Source of the DNA: Bacteroidales bacterium UBA4070
Lineage (GTDB): Bacteria > Bacteroidota > Bacteroidia > Bacteroidales > VadinHA17
Length of the DNA: 64,000 nt
Assembly (NCBI GenBank): GCA_002383485.1
Contig: DFYY01000012.1
Location: 1-64,000, forward strand
Reading direction: 5' to 3'
The translations under genes were made by a program, and so were the position numbers. Positions 1 to 7,947 of this stretch are shown piece after piece (within the stretch, counting starts at the first letter, position 1; every line of letters begins with the position of its first letter). The notes under the pieces are model-generated. The model did not search any database. It had not been told where the DNA came from and saw only the letters and a list, made by a program, of their open reading frames with translations.

Positions 1-129
1 TTGCGCTTACTAATTGAATTTTCGACTTAAACCCATTATTATACTCAGTTCAACTGATCCAAAACCGCTATTTTTTCTGCGGCGTGCATCAAATAAACCC
101 TGATTTAAGATTTTATACCACCTTTATTA

Positions 130-152
130 TGAACATATGTTCACTATCTTTG
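130..152 (+). promoter_or_regulatory. Palindromic operator next to a Bacteroidota -7 element
   Basis: TGAACATATGTTCA at 130-143 is a perfect 14-bp palindrome. One base later, TATCTTTG at 145-152 matches the Bacteroidota -7 consensus TAnnTTTG. Transcription would start near 159, about 33 bases before the ATG at 192. An identical palindrome lies in the leftward promoter at 3932-3963. The operator fills the space between -33 and -7, so its binder should control polymerase access to the DUF89-radical SAM-HdrC-HdrB operon. The protein is unknown; the DUF134 regulator encoded at 4165-4602 is my first candidate. Bases 1-129 hold no recognisable gene. Confidence 0.7.
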
Positions 153-191
153 TGCGGAGTTCAATCCTCACTTATGCAATTCAAAAAATAA

Positions 192-1055
192 ATGATATCT
201 GATTATCGCTGCATATACTGCCTCATGAAGTCGTACGGGAACAGGCTTGAAAAAGCCGAAATCCCTGTAGCTGCCAAGGAGCAGTTCACACACGGCATGC
301 TGAAAGTGCTGAATGAAAAGTGGTACGGCATCTCTGCACCCGAGTGCGCCCGTGATATTCAGAGTCTATACAGGTCTGTCCTCAATGATCCTGACCCTTA
401 CAGAGATGTCAAGCGTGACAGTAATGATACAGTTCTTGCGATGTACAATGATCTTGCAGATATAGTAAGGAACTCTGACGACCCGTTCATCACTGCAATG
501 AAACTGGCGATAGCCGGTAACATAATCGACTTTGCGGTACATGATCATTGCGATCTGCAAGGCACCGTTGATAAGGTGCTGAACTCCGGCTTTGCTGTTG
601 ATTATACACCTCAGTTACGGGAAGCGCTGAGTAAGGCAACGAAGGTGCTGTATATCGGTGACAATGCAGGTGAGATAGTCTTTGACAGGCTGCTTGTCAG
701 GGAGATTGCACATCCGGGCCTTACTTTCTCAGTGAGAGGAGGGCCGGCCATCAATGACGCCACCATGGAAGATGCGGAATATGTTGGAATGACCGGATTG
801 ACAAGAGTCATCTCCAGCGGATACGATGCCCCTACAACCATTGTCTCAAGATCCGGTGAGGAATTCAGGCGTTGCTTTGAAGAGGCTGATGTGATTATCT
901 CCAAAGGACAGGGTAATCTTGAAGGGCTGATAGGCGAACATGACAGTCGCATCTTCTTCCTGTTAATGGTCAAATGCGATGTAATTGCTGAATACCTGGG
1001 GGTGGAGAAGGGTAGTTATGTTGCCTGCAATGATGTGATTGCGAAAAAGAAATAG
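192..1055 (+). CDS. DUF89 / damage-control phosphatase-like protein
   Basis: A 287-residue protein of the DUF89 (ARMT1-like) family. Members are metal-dependent phosphatases that remove damaged or unwanted phosphometabolites. Visible family signatures are GDNAGEIVFD near residue 155, RGGPAINDAT near 180, and SKGQGN near 237; the Asp/Asn residues in these bind metal and phosphate. The N-terminal CIYCLMKS resembles the Cys pair of the short prokaryotic branch. It is the first gene of a rightward operon, 3 bp ahead of the radical SAM gene, and follows the palindromic promoter at 130-152. In other anaerobes this family often sits near metal-cofactor genes, so a role in cofactor or sugar-phosphate housekeeping for the Hdr system is possible but inferred. 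The substrate cannot be read from the sequence. Confidence 0.85.
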   Translation: MISDYRCIYCLMKSYGNRLEKAEIPVAAKEQFTHGMLKVLNEKWYGISAPECARDIQSLYRSVLNDPDPYRDVKRDSNDTVLAMYNDLADIVRNSDDPFITAMKLAIAGNIIDFAVHDHCDLQGTVDKVLNSGFAVDYTPQLREALSKATKVLYIGDNAGEIVFDRLLVREIAHPGLTFSVRGGPAINDATMEDAEYVGMTGLTRVISSGYDAPTTIVSRSGEEFRRCFEEADVIISKGQGNLEGLIGEHDSRIFFLLMVKCDVIAEYLGVEKGSYVACNDVIAKKK

Positions 1056-1058
1056 AAT

Positions 1059-1775
1059 ATGATAAGTTTTGGACCGGTTCCTTCCCGGCGGCTTGGGAAA
1101 AGCCTTGGAATAAACAATATTATCAGGCCCAAAGTCTGCTCCTACAGTTGTATCTATTGCCAGGTTGGGAAAACAAGACAGCCGGGCCTGACCCGGCAGT
1201 CGTTCTTCATGCCTGAACAGATACTCCGTGAAGTGGAGGAGCATCTGAAGAAGCTCAAGACAGAAGACAGACCTGATTACCTTACCTTTGTTTCAAACGG
1301 TGAGCCGACCCTTGACATCCATCTCGGCAAGTCCATAGAGATGTTGAAGCGACTGGGCATACCCATTGCAGTAATCACCAACTCCTCAATGCTATCTGAT
1401 CTGCATGTTCGCGGTGAGCTAATGCAGGCCGACTGGGTGTCAGTCAAGGTTGACGCCGCTGATGCTGACACCTGGCAGAAGGTGAATTGTCCGGCAGAGG
1501 GGTTGAAGTTTGAGACTTTGATGAAGGGGTTAAAACTCTTTGCTGATGAATACGGGGGCGAACTGAGGACGGAGACACTCCTTTGCAAAGGGATAAATGA
1601 CAGCCAGGAAAATCTCAGGGGTGTTGCAAAGATCATAAGCACCCTGGTCCTGGTTACCTGCGCGACTTCCATATTAAGTAAAAGTCACAATGAACAACGG
1701 AACCTAAATGAGATAGTAATATGGGCGAATTGTACAAGGAACTTGAAAAGGATTTGCGATACCGCGAGGGGTTGA
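1059..1775 (+). CDS. Radical SAM protein, C-terminally truncated
   Basis: A radical SAM protein of the COG0731-like group. CSYSCIYC (C27, C31, C34) is the CxxxCxxC site for the SAM-binding 4Fe-4S cluster, and SNGEPTLD near residue 86 is the GGEP-type SAM motif. Up to about residue 200 (near base 1655) it follows the family; after ISTL the sequence becomes low-complexity and unlike it. The ORF then runs on to 1775 and overlaps the start of the HdrC-like gene at 1721 by 55 bp. The family usually has about 290-310 residues, so roughly the last 90 are missing and replaced by an unrelated tail of about 38. This looks like a deletion that joined the gene to the upstream region of hdrC. The core may still fold, but function is doubtful. 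Confidence 0.8.
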   Translation: MISFGPVPSRRLGKSLGINNIIRPKVCSYSCIYCQVGKTRQPGLTRQSFFMPEQILREVEEHLKKLKTEDRPDYLTFVSNGEPTLDIHLGKSIEMLKRLGIPIAVITNSSMLSDLHVRGELMQADWVSVKVDAADADTWQKVNCPAEGLKFETLMKGLKLFADEYGGELRTETLLCKGINDSQENLRGVAKIISTLVLVTCATSILSKSHNEQRNLNEIVIWANCTRNLKRICDTARG

Positions 1776-2410
1776 ATGCCTGCATTAACTGTGGTATATG
1801 CACCTCTGTCTGTCCTGCCGCCGAGGTGAGCGATTATGACCCTCGAATGGTTGTGGATATGGTACAGCAGAAGGATGAAAGCATTCTGAGAAGCCTGCTG
1901 TCAGGTGACACGATATGGCGATGCGGTGAATGCCTGTCGTGCAAGACAAGATGCCCCAGGGGTAATGTGCCGTGCTATATCATCCAGTCGCTCAGGTCAC
2001 TCTCGATAGAGACAGGCCTTTTTGCCGAAAGCAAAGAGGGTCGCAAACAGCTTGTTGTAAAACGCACGGTAGGAGACCATATTCTGAAGTACGGATACTG
2101 TGTCTACATAGACGAAGTCAAAAATGAATGGTATCCTGAGCAGGGCCCAGTATGGGAATGGCTCAGGGAGAACAGGAGAGAAACCCTCGAACGGTTTAAT
2201 ACCAGCTATGGGAAGGATCAGGCCGGCACCCTCAGGAATACTGCAGAGGAGTCACTTGAAGACCTCAGGAGAATCTTTGACGAGACCGGGGGAACAGCCC
2301 GGTTCAATAAAATTGAAGAGTTCTCTGCCAGAAAGGCTGCTGAAGCCGGTAAAGAGTTCTCGAAGGAGAGGGATGAATACTTTAATATGCTGAACAATGG
2401 CGAAGAGTAG
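1721..2410 (+). CDS. HdrC-like iron-sulfur subunit
   Basis: A 229-residue protein with two 4Fe-4S sites: C21, C24, C27, C31 (in CINCGICTSVCP) and C68, C71, C74, C78 (in CGECLSCKTRCP). This is the layout of heterodisulfide reductase subunit C, which passes electrons to the catalytic subunit HdrB. The C-terminal third is charged and helical, with no predicted membrane span. Its last codons overlap the start of the HdrB-like gene at 2397 by 14 bp, so the two are probably translationally coupled. The first 55 bp lie inside the reading frame of the truncated radical SAM gene. It is soluble, unlike the second HdrC-type protein at 4677-5723, which is fused to membrane helices. Confidence 0.88.
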   Translation: MGELYKELEKDLRYREGLNACINCGICTSVCPAAEVSDYDPRMVVDMVQQKDESILRSLLSGDTIWRCGECLSCKTRCPRGNVPCYIIQSLRSLSIETGLFAESKEGRKQLVVKRTVGDHILKYGYCVYIDEVKNEWYPEQGPVWEWLRENRRETLERFNTSYGKDQAGTLRNTAEESLEDLRRIFDETGGTARFNKIEEFSARKAAEAGKEFSKERDEYFNMLNNGEE

Positions 2411-3467
2411 AAAAAATGAGATTTGGGAGGCTTATCAGAAAGAGATAGCCGATAATCATTATTATTTTGCAAGAAGCTGCATAAGACAAAACTTTTTCCC
2501 GGCTGCTGAAGGACTATACCTGAAGATACTGCAGGATGAACTTGGCCTTGATATATTCGATGATCCGCGACAGACTTCATGTACCGGTATAGCATATCAT
2601 TCCGGGGTGCTTCCGTTTGAAACGATTATGACTGTGGTTGCACGCCAGTTTGCCCTGATGAATGAAGCTGGCTATAAGAATTTTGTTGTTTCCTGTGTGA
2701 CTTCGTTCGGCATTTATGTGGAGGTGCTCGAGACCTGGAAACATAATCCTGACATTGAAAAAAGAGCTCATGAAGCCCTGTTCAATGCAACCGGAAAGAC
2801 ATTTGAGATACCGGAAAACCTGGTTCACGCCAGCGACGTGATATACAAATACAGGGAGAAACTCGGTGAAAAGATCAAAAAGCGGTTGATTAATGCCTCA
2901 ACAGGCGAGCCGCTGAAAATAGTCGATCACATCGGATGCCACTATGCAAAGATTTTTCCGGAGAAGGGGATAGGAGGTGCTGAATTTCCGTACGTGCTTG
3001 CTGGTCTGATAGATTCATGGGGCGGTGACCAGGTCGATTACCCTGAACGCAGACACTGCTGCGGCTTTGGCTTCAGACAGTATATCATCAAGTCGAACAG
3101 GGGCTATTCAGTCGCTAATTCGAAAAAGAAATTTGACTCGATGGAGCCCTTCAAACCCGACCTTATCATTGCCAACTGTCCGGGATGCACCTTCTTTCTT
3201 GACCGCTGGCAATACGTCATCTCTGAGATGGAAGGCAAAACCTATGGTGCAGACGGCTATGGAATACCTGTCCTGACCTACGAAGAACTGGCGGGTCTGC
3301 TGCTCGGTTATGATCCGTGGGATATAGGTTTGCAGACTCATGGGGTGGCCGTAGAACCATTGCTTGACAAGCTGGGTATCAGTTACAATCCTGAAACCAA
3401 GTATGACGGGCTCAACGGCAGGAAGCTGAAAGTGCCGGAAAACCCGGCAAATATGAGAATTTGCTGA
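2397..3467 (+). CDS. HdrB-like catalytic subunit (CCG domains)
   Basis: A 356-residue protein with two cysteine-rich CCG-type domains, the fold that carries the noncubane clusters of heterodisulfide reductase subunit B. The second domain is intact: C181, C221-C222 (RHCCGFGFR) and C261/C264 (NCPGCTFF). The first is degenerate, with C28, SCTG around C62 in place of CCG, and C100. That suggests one full noncubane cluster, or an altered substrate. It overlaps the HdrC-like gene by 14 bp and closes the rightward operon; the convergent DUF5320 gene begins its 3' end 77 bp away. Within the island it is the likely site of disulfide, persulfide or other thiol chemistry. The actual substrate is unknown. 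Confidence 0.85.
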   Translation: MAKSRKNEIWEAYQKEIADNHYYFARSCIRQNFFPAAEGLYLKILQDELGLDIFDDPRQTSCTGIAYHSGVLPFETIMTVVARQFALMNEAGYKNFVVSCVTSFGIYVEVLETWKHNPDIEKRAHEALFNATGKTFEIPENLVHASDVIYKYREKLGEKIKKRLINASTGEPLKIVDHIGCHYAKIFPEKGIGGAEFPYVLAGLIDSWGGDQVDYPERRHCCGFGFRQYIIKSNRGYSVANSKKKFDSMEPFKPDLIIANCPGCTFFLDRWQYVISEMEGKTYGADGYGIPVLTYEELAGLLLGYDPWDIGLQTHGVAVEPLLDKLGISYNPETKYDGLNGRKLKVPENPANMRIC

Positions 3468-3543
3468 TCTTCCGGCACTGTAAAAATTGATACTAAACTG
3501 ATCGTATTAAAAATACCCGGCTGATTGTGTCAGGTTTAAGTGT

Positions 3544-3888
3544 CTATTCCTTTCCAAGCTCACTTAGCCGTTTTTCAATATTTTTCTGTGCATTACTCAG
3601 ATAGTCGATCTGTGATTTCAGCATCCTGATCTCTTCATCCTTATTTATGGCTGGCCTTTCAACCGGGTATCCGGGAGCAAATCCCTGTCCGTAAAAGCCC
3701 TGGCCTCTTCCTGCCATGAAGCCCTGGCCGCGACCCATGCCGCGTCCGTAACCTGACCGTCCTCCACGGCACATACCTCTCCCAATACCTCTTGTATATC
3801 CGGGTGAGTCAAATCCATAGCAATAACCCATTGCCCTTCCGGTTCCGGGACCCATTCCCGAAGGTCCGGTGCGATCTCCTATTGGCAT
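3544..3888 (-). CDS. DUF5320 glycine/arginine-rich protein
   Basis: A 114-residue protein of the DUF5320 type. It begins MPIGDRTGPSGMGPGTGR, continues with Gly/Arg/Met repeats to about residue 75, and ends in a short coiled coil (about residues 84-114). Such proteins occur in anaerobes beside DUF134 regulators and NifX/NifB-like cofactor proteins; their function is not established. No NifX-like partner is visible here. It is expressed leftward from its own promoter (3932-3963), which carries the 14-bp palindrome also found in front of the DUF89 operon. Bases 3965-4164, between it and the DUF134 gene, contain no convincing gene. Confidence 0.75.
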   Translation of the reverse strand: MPIGDRTGPSGMGPGTGRAMGYCYGFDSPGYTRGIGRGMCRGGRSGYGRGMGRGQGFMAGRGQGFYGQGFAPGYPVERPAINKDEEIRMLKSQIDYLSNAQKNIEKRLSELGKE

Positions 3889-3931
3889 AACTTCATATAA
3901 TTTAAGTTAGACATATATTGATTTAACCATT

Positions 3932-3963
3932 CAAATATACTACATAAAATGAACATATGTTCA
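3932..3963 (-). promoter_or_regulatory. Second copy of the palindromic operator, with -7 element
   Basis: TGAACATATGTTCA at 3950-3963 is identical to the copy at 130-143. On the minus strand it is followed, 10 bp further on, by TATATTTG (bases 3939 to 3932), a match to TAnnTTTG. Transcription would start near 3925 and run into the DUF5320 gene (ATG at 3888). The operator overlaps the -33 side of this promoter, whereas the copy at 130-143 abuts the -7 element. Confidence 0.7.
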
Positions 3964-4164
3964 CTTCAAGGATATTATTTTTAAGAAAATGCAAAAGAGT
4001 TCTGTTGCTGATTTTCAGAATGAAAAAATATCTCCCGTCCTGACCGTACGGCCTTCAAAGGCGGTTTGGATCAGGGCTTACATTACGTGAATGCCTGCGG
4101 GTATGAGAGACCCTGCTCTGCTGCGGTAAGCGGGCGGCTATATTTCCGGTAAGAACGGAGATTA

Positions 4165-4602
4165 TCATTTTCCTGATCCGGTATTATTTATTTCAGGATC
4201 GTTATGGCCGTCAATCCTGATGATATCATCGGAATTGCACTTTTCACAGCTCTCCTCGGGGGTGGGAGAGACTATTGTCTCATGGCAGCTGTTGCACCTG
4301 TACCAATATTCTTCTGCAATATAAGTTCCGCCGCGGATCAGGATAGCTTTTCCCTCGACGAAGGCCTTTGCCACGTTTTTGCGGGCCTTGTCATATAGCC
4401 TGGTAAATGTGGGGCGGGAGATGTTCATCTTCTTTGCAGCCTCCACATGCGTGAGGTTTTCGTAATCAGCCAGGCGCAGCGCTTCGTACTCCTCCAAAGA
4501 CATGACAACGGACTCCAGCTCCCGCATGGGTACACCGAAAGGTTTGTAGCCTTCCATCATGGGTGGCCCGTTAATCCTTCTGTACCTTCTTCTGTTTGGC
4601 AT
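4165..4602 (-). CDS. DUF134 family DNA-binding protein with zinc-ribbon tail
   Basis: A 145-residue DUF134 protein. Residues 34-85 form a sigma-region-4-like helix-turn-helix (MSLEEYEALRLADYEN, then THVEAAKKMNISRPTFTRL). The C-terminal part has paired cysteines, CNSCHE and CEKCNSDD, consistent with a zinc ribbon or another metal or redox sensor. The start MPNRRRYRRI is typical for the family. It lies between the DUF5320 gene and the QmoC-like gene, both transcribed in the same direction. A possible -7 element sits at 4660-4667. As the only recognised regulator between the two TGAACATATGTTCA promoters it is the best candidate for binding them. That pairing is inference; family targets are poorly described. 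Confidence 0.85.
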   Translation of the reverse strand: MPNRRRYRRINGPPMMEGYKPFGVPMRELESVVMSLEEYEALRLADYENLTHVEAAKKMNISRPTFTRLYDKARKNVAKAFVEGKAILIRGGTYIAEEYWYRCNSCHETIVSPTPEESCEKCNSDDIIRIDGHNDPEINNTGSGK

Positions 4603-4659
4603 AAAGTCTCAGATACATCGCCTATTCATTTCTGATAAATGGCAATGACATTACAATTC

Positions 4660-4667
4660 CAAATTTA
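4660..4667 (-). promoter_or_regulatory. Possible -7 element for the DUF134 gene
   Basis: TAAATTTG on the minus strand matches TAnnTTTG, 58 bp before the ATG at 4602. No good -33 element is visible and the site lies just past the stop codon of the QmoC-like gene, so read-through from the long hdr operon is also possible. Confidence 0.4.
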
Positions 4668-4676
4668 GCAACAAAT

Positions 4677-5723
4677 TCAGTTCTTTTTTATCGCATCAAA
4701 ATACATTGCGAAGGAACGGTAGAGAAAATGTGTCCATTTGCCGAACGGAACTATAACAAGAGCCCACTGTACCAGTATGATCATGTGAGCCAGGTAAAGC
4801 CAGATATTGTTCTGAAGTATGCCGAGGTCAATAAAAAGTCTCACTGCGAAGGCGGACAATCCCATCATGAAGAGCCAGACTACGAACATCCAGTCCGACG
4901 GCTGTGATTTCTTGCTCATCTCCCTTCTCTTCCGGATACGCTCGCTGACGAAGATCACGGTGACAGTAAAGATTATGATACTGACCACATAGCCGAGTAC
5001 TATGACAAAAGTGCTTTCGCTTGAGAACCAGTTTAGAAATACGGTGGTAAACAGCAGCCCCAGATAACCAAAAACCAGTATCAGGTGCTCAAACCATCTC
5101 ACCTGGCTGTCGTCACATCCAAGGGTTCGCTTCTGTGTGAACATATGCACTACCAGGTCGCGCAGCCCGGTCACATAGTTTTTGAACGGAACCTTTATTC
5201 CCGGCTTTAGTATGATAAAGTTCCACATGCGCAACAGGTTGGGCAGGAGGATTACGGTAAACACAGTTCCAATGACGACCATCTCGAAGATATGGCCTGT
5301 ATGCATAATTTTTTCGAGGTCAAAGTTTGTAACGACGGCATAAGCTATCACAGCCAGTGCTGTCAGCGTCATTGCTATAATGGAGGCAGTCAGTGACCGG
5401 TAAAGCAGGCCGGACAGTCCTGTCCAGTCGTACACCGAGGTGAGCCATCTCCTGAGAGACATCATCAGCTCGCCAGGGTCGGCCTCCTGTGGACAGTGCG
5501 TTGTACACTCGCCGCAGTAATAGCATAGCCATGGCTTGAGTGAAGCCTTGATATCATCCTCCAGTCCGAGTACACTGTATCTTATCATCTCGCGGGGGAA
5601 TGAGTCCTCCCCGGTGGAAAGTGAACAGACGGCCGTGCATGTGCCGCAATTGTAGCATGCGTTGAAGTCAAATGCGCCAAATTTTGTCAGTTCCTTGCTG
5701 AACCCTGTATTTATTGATGCCAT
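4677..5723 (-). CDS. QmoC-like membrane HdrC (4Fe-4S + cytochrome b-type helices)
   Basis: A 348-residue protein. The N-terminal HdrC part has C23, C26, C29, C33 and C68, C71, C74, C78 (CYYCGECTTHCP) for two 4Fe-4S clusters. About six hydrophobic spans follow between residues 105 and 330, the arrangement of QmoC, which exchanges electrons between a quinone pool and soluble Hdr/Qmo subunits. It is the last gene of the leftward operon; its ATG shares one base with the stop codon of the winged-helix gene. It should anchor the HdrA-like subunits to the inner membrane. Whether electrons flow to or from menaquinone cannot be told from sequence. Confidence 0.85.
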   Translation of the reverse strand: MASINTGFSKELTKFGAFDFNACYNCGTCTAVCSLSTGEDSFPREMIRYSVLGLEDDIKASLKPWLCYYCGECTTHCPQEADPGELMMSLRRWLTSVYDWTGLSGLLYRSLTASIIAMTLTALAVIAYAVVTNFDLEKIMHTGHIFEMVVIGTVFTVILLPNLLRMWNFIILKPGIKVPFKNYVTGLRDLVVHMFTQKRTLGCDDSQVRWFEHLILVFGYLGLLFTTVFLNWFSSESTFVIVLGYVVSIIIFTVTVIFVSERIRKRREMSKKSQPSDWMFVVWLFMMGLSAFAVRLFIDLGILQNNIWLYLAHMIILVQWALVIVPFGKWTHFLYRSFAMYFDAIKKN

Positions 5724-6001
5724 TACTGTTTTAATTTGTAGGAATAGTATTCGTCCATGTCGTCTATCTGGCCGGTTTCGACAAAGCCGTATTTTATGAG
5801 AGTCATAAGAAAAAAGACAACCTCACTTTTGGGCATCCCCAGCTTCTGCGTCAGCTGATCTATGGTCATCTCGCCATCCCTGAGAGATTCAAGTATTGAC
5901 TTTTTTACCCTGGTGAAGTGTTTCAGGTTTTCCTTTACCGTTTCCGGTACCTCTCTCTTCTCCCTGAGGTATTTGTGTGTTTTACCCTTTTCTACTTCCA
6001 T
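5723..6001 (-). CDS. Small winged-helix protein in the hdr operon
   Basis: A 92-residue protein. Residues 30-80 read as a winged helix-turn-helix (SILESLRDGEMTIDQLTQKL, then GMPKSEVVFFLMTLIKYG). The rest is charged. It lies between the second HdrA gene and the QmoC-like gene, sharing a base with the latter, so it is made together with the complex. It could be a co-transcribed regulator, or an accessory subunit that uses the fold for protein contacts. No metal ligands are visible. I do not recognise a named family. Confidence 0.65.
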   Translation of the reverse strand: MEVEKGKTHKYLREKREVPETVKENLKHFTRVKKSILESLRDGEMTIDQLTQKLGMPKSEVVFFLMTLIKYGFVETGQIDDMDEYYSYKLKQ

Positions 6002-6012
6002 TGTTTTGTTAT

Positions 6013-7947
6013 TTAAACACTTACAAGCGCGTCAATCATGCTTTCAATCTCCCTGTCAGAGAAGGCTATAAGGTTTATGGCGTTGACCGGGCAGACCGGC
6101 AGGCACATTCCGCAGCCCTTGCAGACGGAGTTGTTGATGACCGCAATCTCTTTCTCACCCTGCTTTTCCTTTTTTATCGCATCGAACGGACAGGCTTTTT
6201 CGCACTCACCGCACCAGGTGCAGAGATCCTTGTCGATCCCGGCAATAATGGGTTCCAGTGCCAGCTCACCTTTGTTGACGAATGAGTAGGATTTGGCTGC
6301 TGCTGACAGTGCGGAGTTGACTGACTCGGTAATGTTCTTCGGGCCCTGGCATGCGCCGGAAATAGTTACCCCGTCAATTACAGTCTCAACCGGACGAAGC
6401 TTCATGTGAATCTCGTTGAAGAAGCTGTCACGTCCTTTCGGCAGCTTGAATTTTGAAGCTATGGAATTGTCGGCTCTGGGAACCATGCCCGTGACAAGAA
6501 CCAGGAGATCCGGTATGACACTGATCTCGCGGCCTCCTGTCATGATATCGTTTATGGTAACCGTGATCTGTCCGTCTTTCACTTCAACAAGTGGAGGATT
6601 CTCTTCGTAGGCCTGGAGGTAAACATCGCCTTTTCTGAGAGATTCGGCATATAAAAGCTCTTGTTTGCCGTAGGTTCTTATGCCCCTGGTAAAATGGAAA
6701 TTATTGACATTCCTGAACTTGTTCCTCGCCTCCAGGGAGGCATGAATGGCTGAAGTGCAGCAGTACCGGGAGCAGTATTTGTTGTCACCTTCTGACTGTC
6801 TGCTGCCCACACAGTATATATATGCAATATTCCTTATCTCTCTGCCATTATAGACAAGATTATCTTTATTTATGTCCGTTAACCTTTTGAACTGAGGCAA
6901 AGTCACAACGAAATCCGAGAGTTTGTATCCGAATTCGCCTTCTGCCGGGGTGTACGGGTCGAAGCCGGTCGCCATCACCACCGAACCCACATGAACTTCT
7001 ACCGTCTGTTCCTGTTGGGAAAAGTCAACGCTGCTGCATATCTTCTCGCACTCACCGCAGCGGGTACAGTTCTTTATATCTATGACGGGATACTGTGGGA
7101 ATTCGCCGGGGAAGTTATGGTAGATAGCTTTCCGGCTGGTGATATTGAAATTGAAGTCATCGGGAACAACCACGGGGCAAGCTTCGATTGCTTTCAGCAG
7201 GTTATTCTGATCACATTTCTCCTTCATGTACCGGGGAGTGACTTTGATCTTCAGAGTGAAGTCTCCTATGCTTCCCGAGTTCGCGACTACCTCAGCTCCG
7301 GTCAGAAGGGTTATGTTATCACGGGCTATTACTTCATTATAAAGCCTTGTAACCAGTTCCTTGCCTGTCTGGTTTGTGGTAAACATTACATCCCACTGAG
7401 CTACACGTCCACCTACAAAATATTCTCTTTCGACCAATGTTACCGGACATCCCATGTCTGCCAGTTCTATTGCAGCCCTCATCCCGGCCACTCCAGCACC
7501 TATGATTGCCACGGCTTTCTTTGAAGGAATGATTATCGGGTCAAGGGATCGTGCAAGTCTCACCTTTGCTATTGCGGCTTTAACAAGGCTGACAGCCTTT
7601 TCGGTTGCTCCGGCCTTATCGTCGGAGTGCGCCCATGAGCCTTGTTCCCGTATGTTAGCGTGGACATAGTTATACTTGTTGAGAAGCGCCCTTTCCGAAA
7701 CGGCCCTGAAGGTTAGCAGGTGAAGCTTGGGCGAGCAGGAAGCCACCACTATTCCGTCAAGATTATTGCTGCGGATGTCTTCGACCATCTCCTTCTGGGT
7801 GGCGTCACTGCATGCAAACATGGTAGTCTTTGCCAGGTATACGCCATCCTCTCCTGCCACGGCTGCTTTTACCTTCTCAACATCAATGTAGTCTGAGATG
7901 TTACCGCCGCAGTGGCATATATAAACACCTAATTTCTTATTCATCAC
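6013..7947 (-). CDS. HdrA-like flavoprotein (QmoB-like)
   Basis: A 644-residue HdrA-type protein. The N-terminus has CHCGGNI (C11, C13). The FAD-binding loop GAGVAGMRAA spans 150-159. An inserted site C294, C297, C300, C304 follows, then a Cys-rich stretch near 380-400 (YCSRYCC), and two C-terminal ferredoxin sites, CTWCGECEKACP and CKGCGMCLPVCP, near 575 and 608. The family transfers, and in some complexes bifurcates, electrons. Its start overlaps the stop of the preceding QmoA-like gene (ATGA, 7944-7947). The order HdrA-HdrA-QmoC recalls QmoABC of sulfate reducers, but no AprAB or DsrAB genes are present in the window. Confidence 0.88.
   Translation of the reverse strand: MMNKKLGVYICHCGGNISDYIDVEKVKAAVAGEDGVYLAKTTMFACSDATQKEMVEDIRSNNLDGIVVASCSPKLHLLTFRAVSERALLNKYNYVHANIREQGSWAHSDDKAGATEKAVSLVKAAIAKVRLARSLDPIIIPSKKAVAIIGAGVAGMRAAIELADMGCPVTLVEREYFVGGRVAQWDVMFTTNQTGKELVTRLYNEVIARDNITLLTGAEVVANSGSIGDFTLKIKVTPRYMKEKCDQNNLLKAIEACPVVVPDDFNFNITSRKAIYHNFPGEFPQYPVIDIKNCTRCGECEKICSSVDFSQQEQTVEVHVGSVVMATGFDPYTPAEGEFGYKLSDFVVTLPQFKRLTDINKDNLVYNGREIRNIAYIYCVGSRQSEGDNKYCSRYCCTSAIHASLEARNKFRNVNNFHFTRGIRTYGKQELLYAESLRKGDVYLQAYEENPPLVEVKDGQITVTINDIMTGGREISVIPDLLVLVTGMVPRADNSIASKFKLPKGRDSFFNEIHMKLRPVETVIDGVTISGACQGPKNITESVNSALSAAAKSYSFVNKGELALEPIIAGIDKDLCTWCGECEKACPFDAIKKEKQGEKEIAVINNSVCKGCGMCLPVCPVNAINLIAFSDREIESMIDALVSV

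Noticed and set aside
5136..5146. TGAACATATG inside the QmoC-like gene, resembling the 14-bp palindrome
   Set aside because: Only one half matches (followed by CAC), and it lies within a coding region away from any promoter.
6991..7524. 177-codon plus-strand ORF inside the QmoB-like gene
   Set aside because: It is antisense to a well-supported HdrA-family gene and shows no protein motif.
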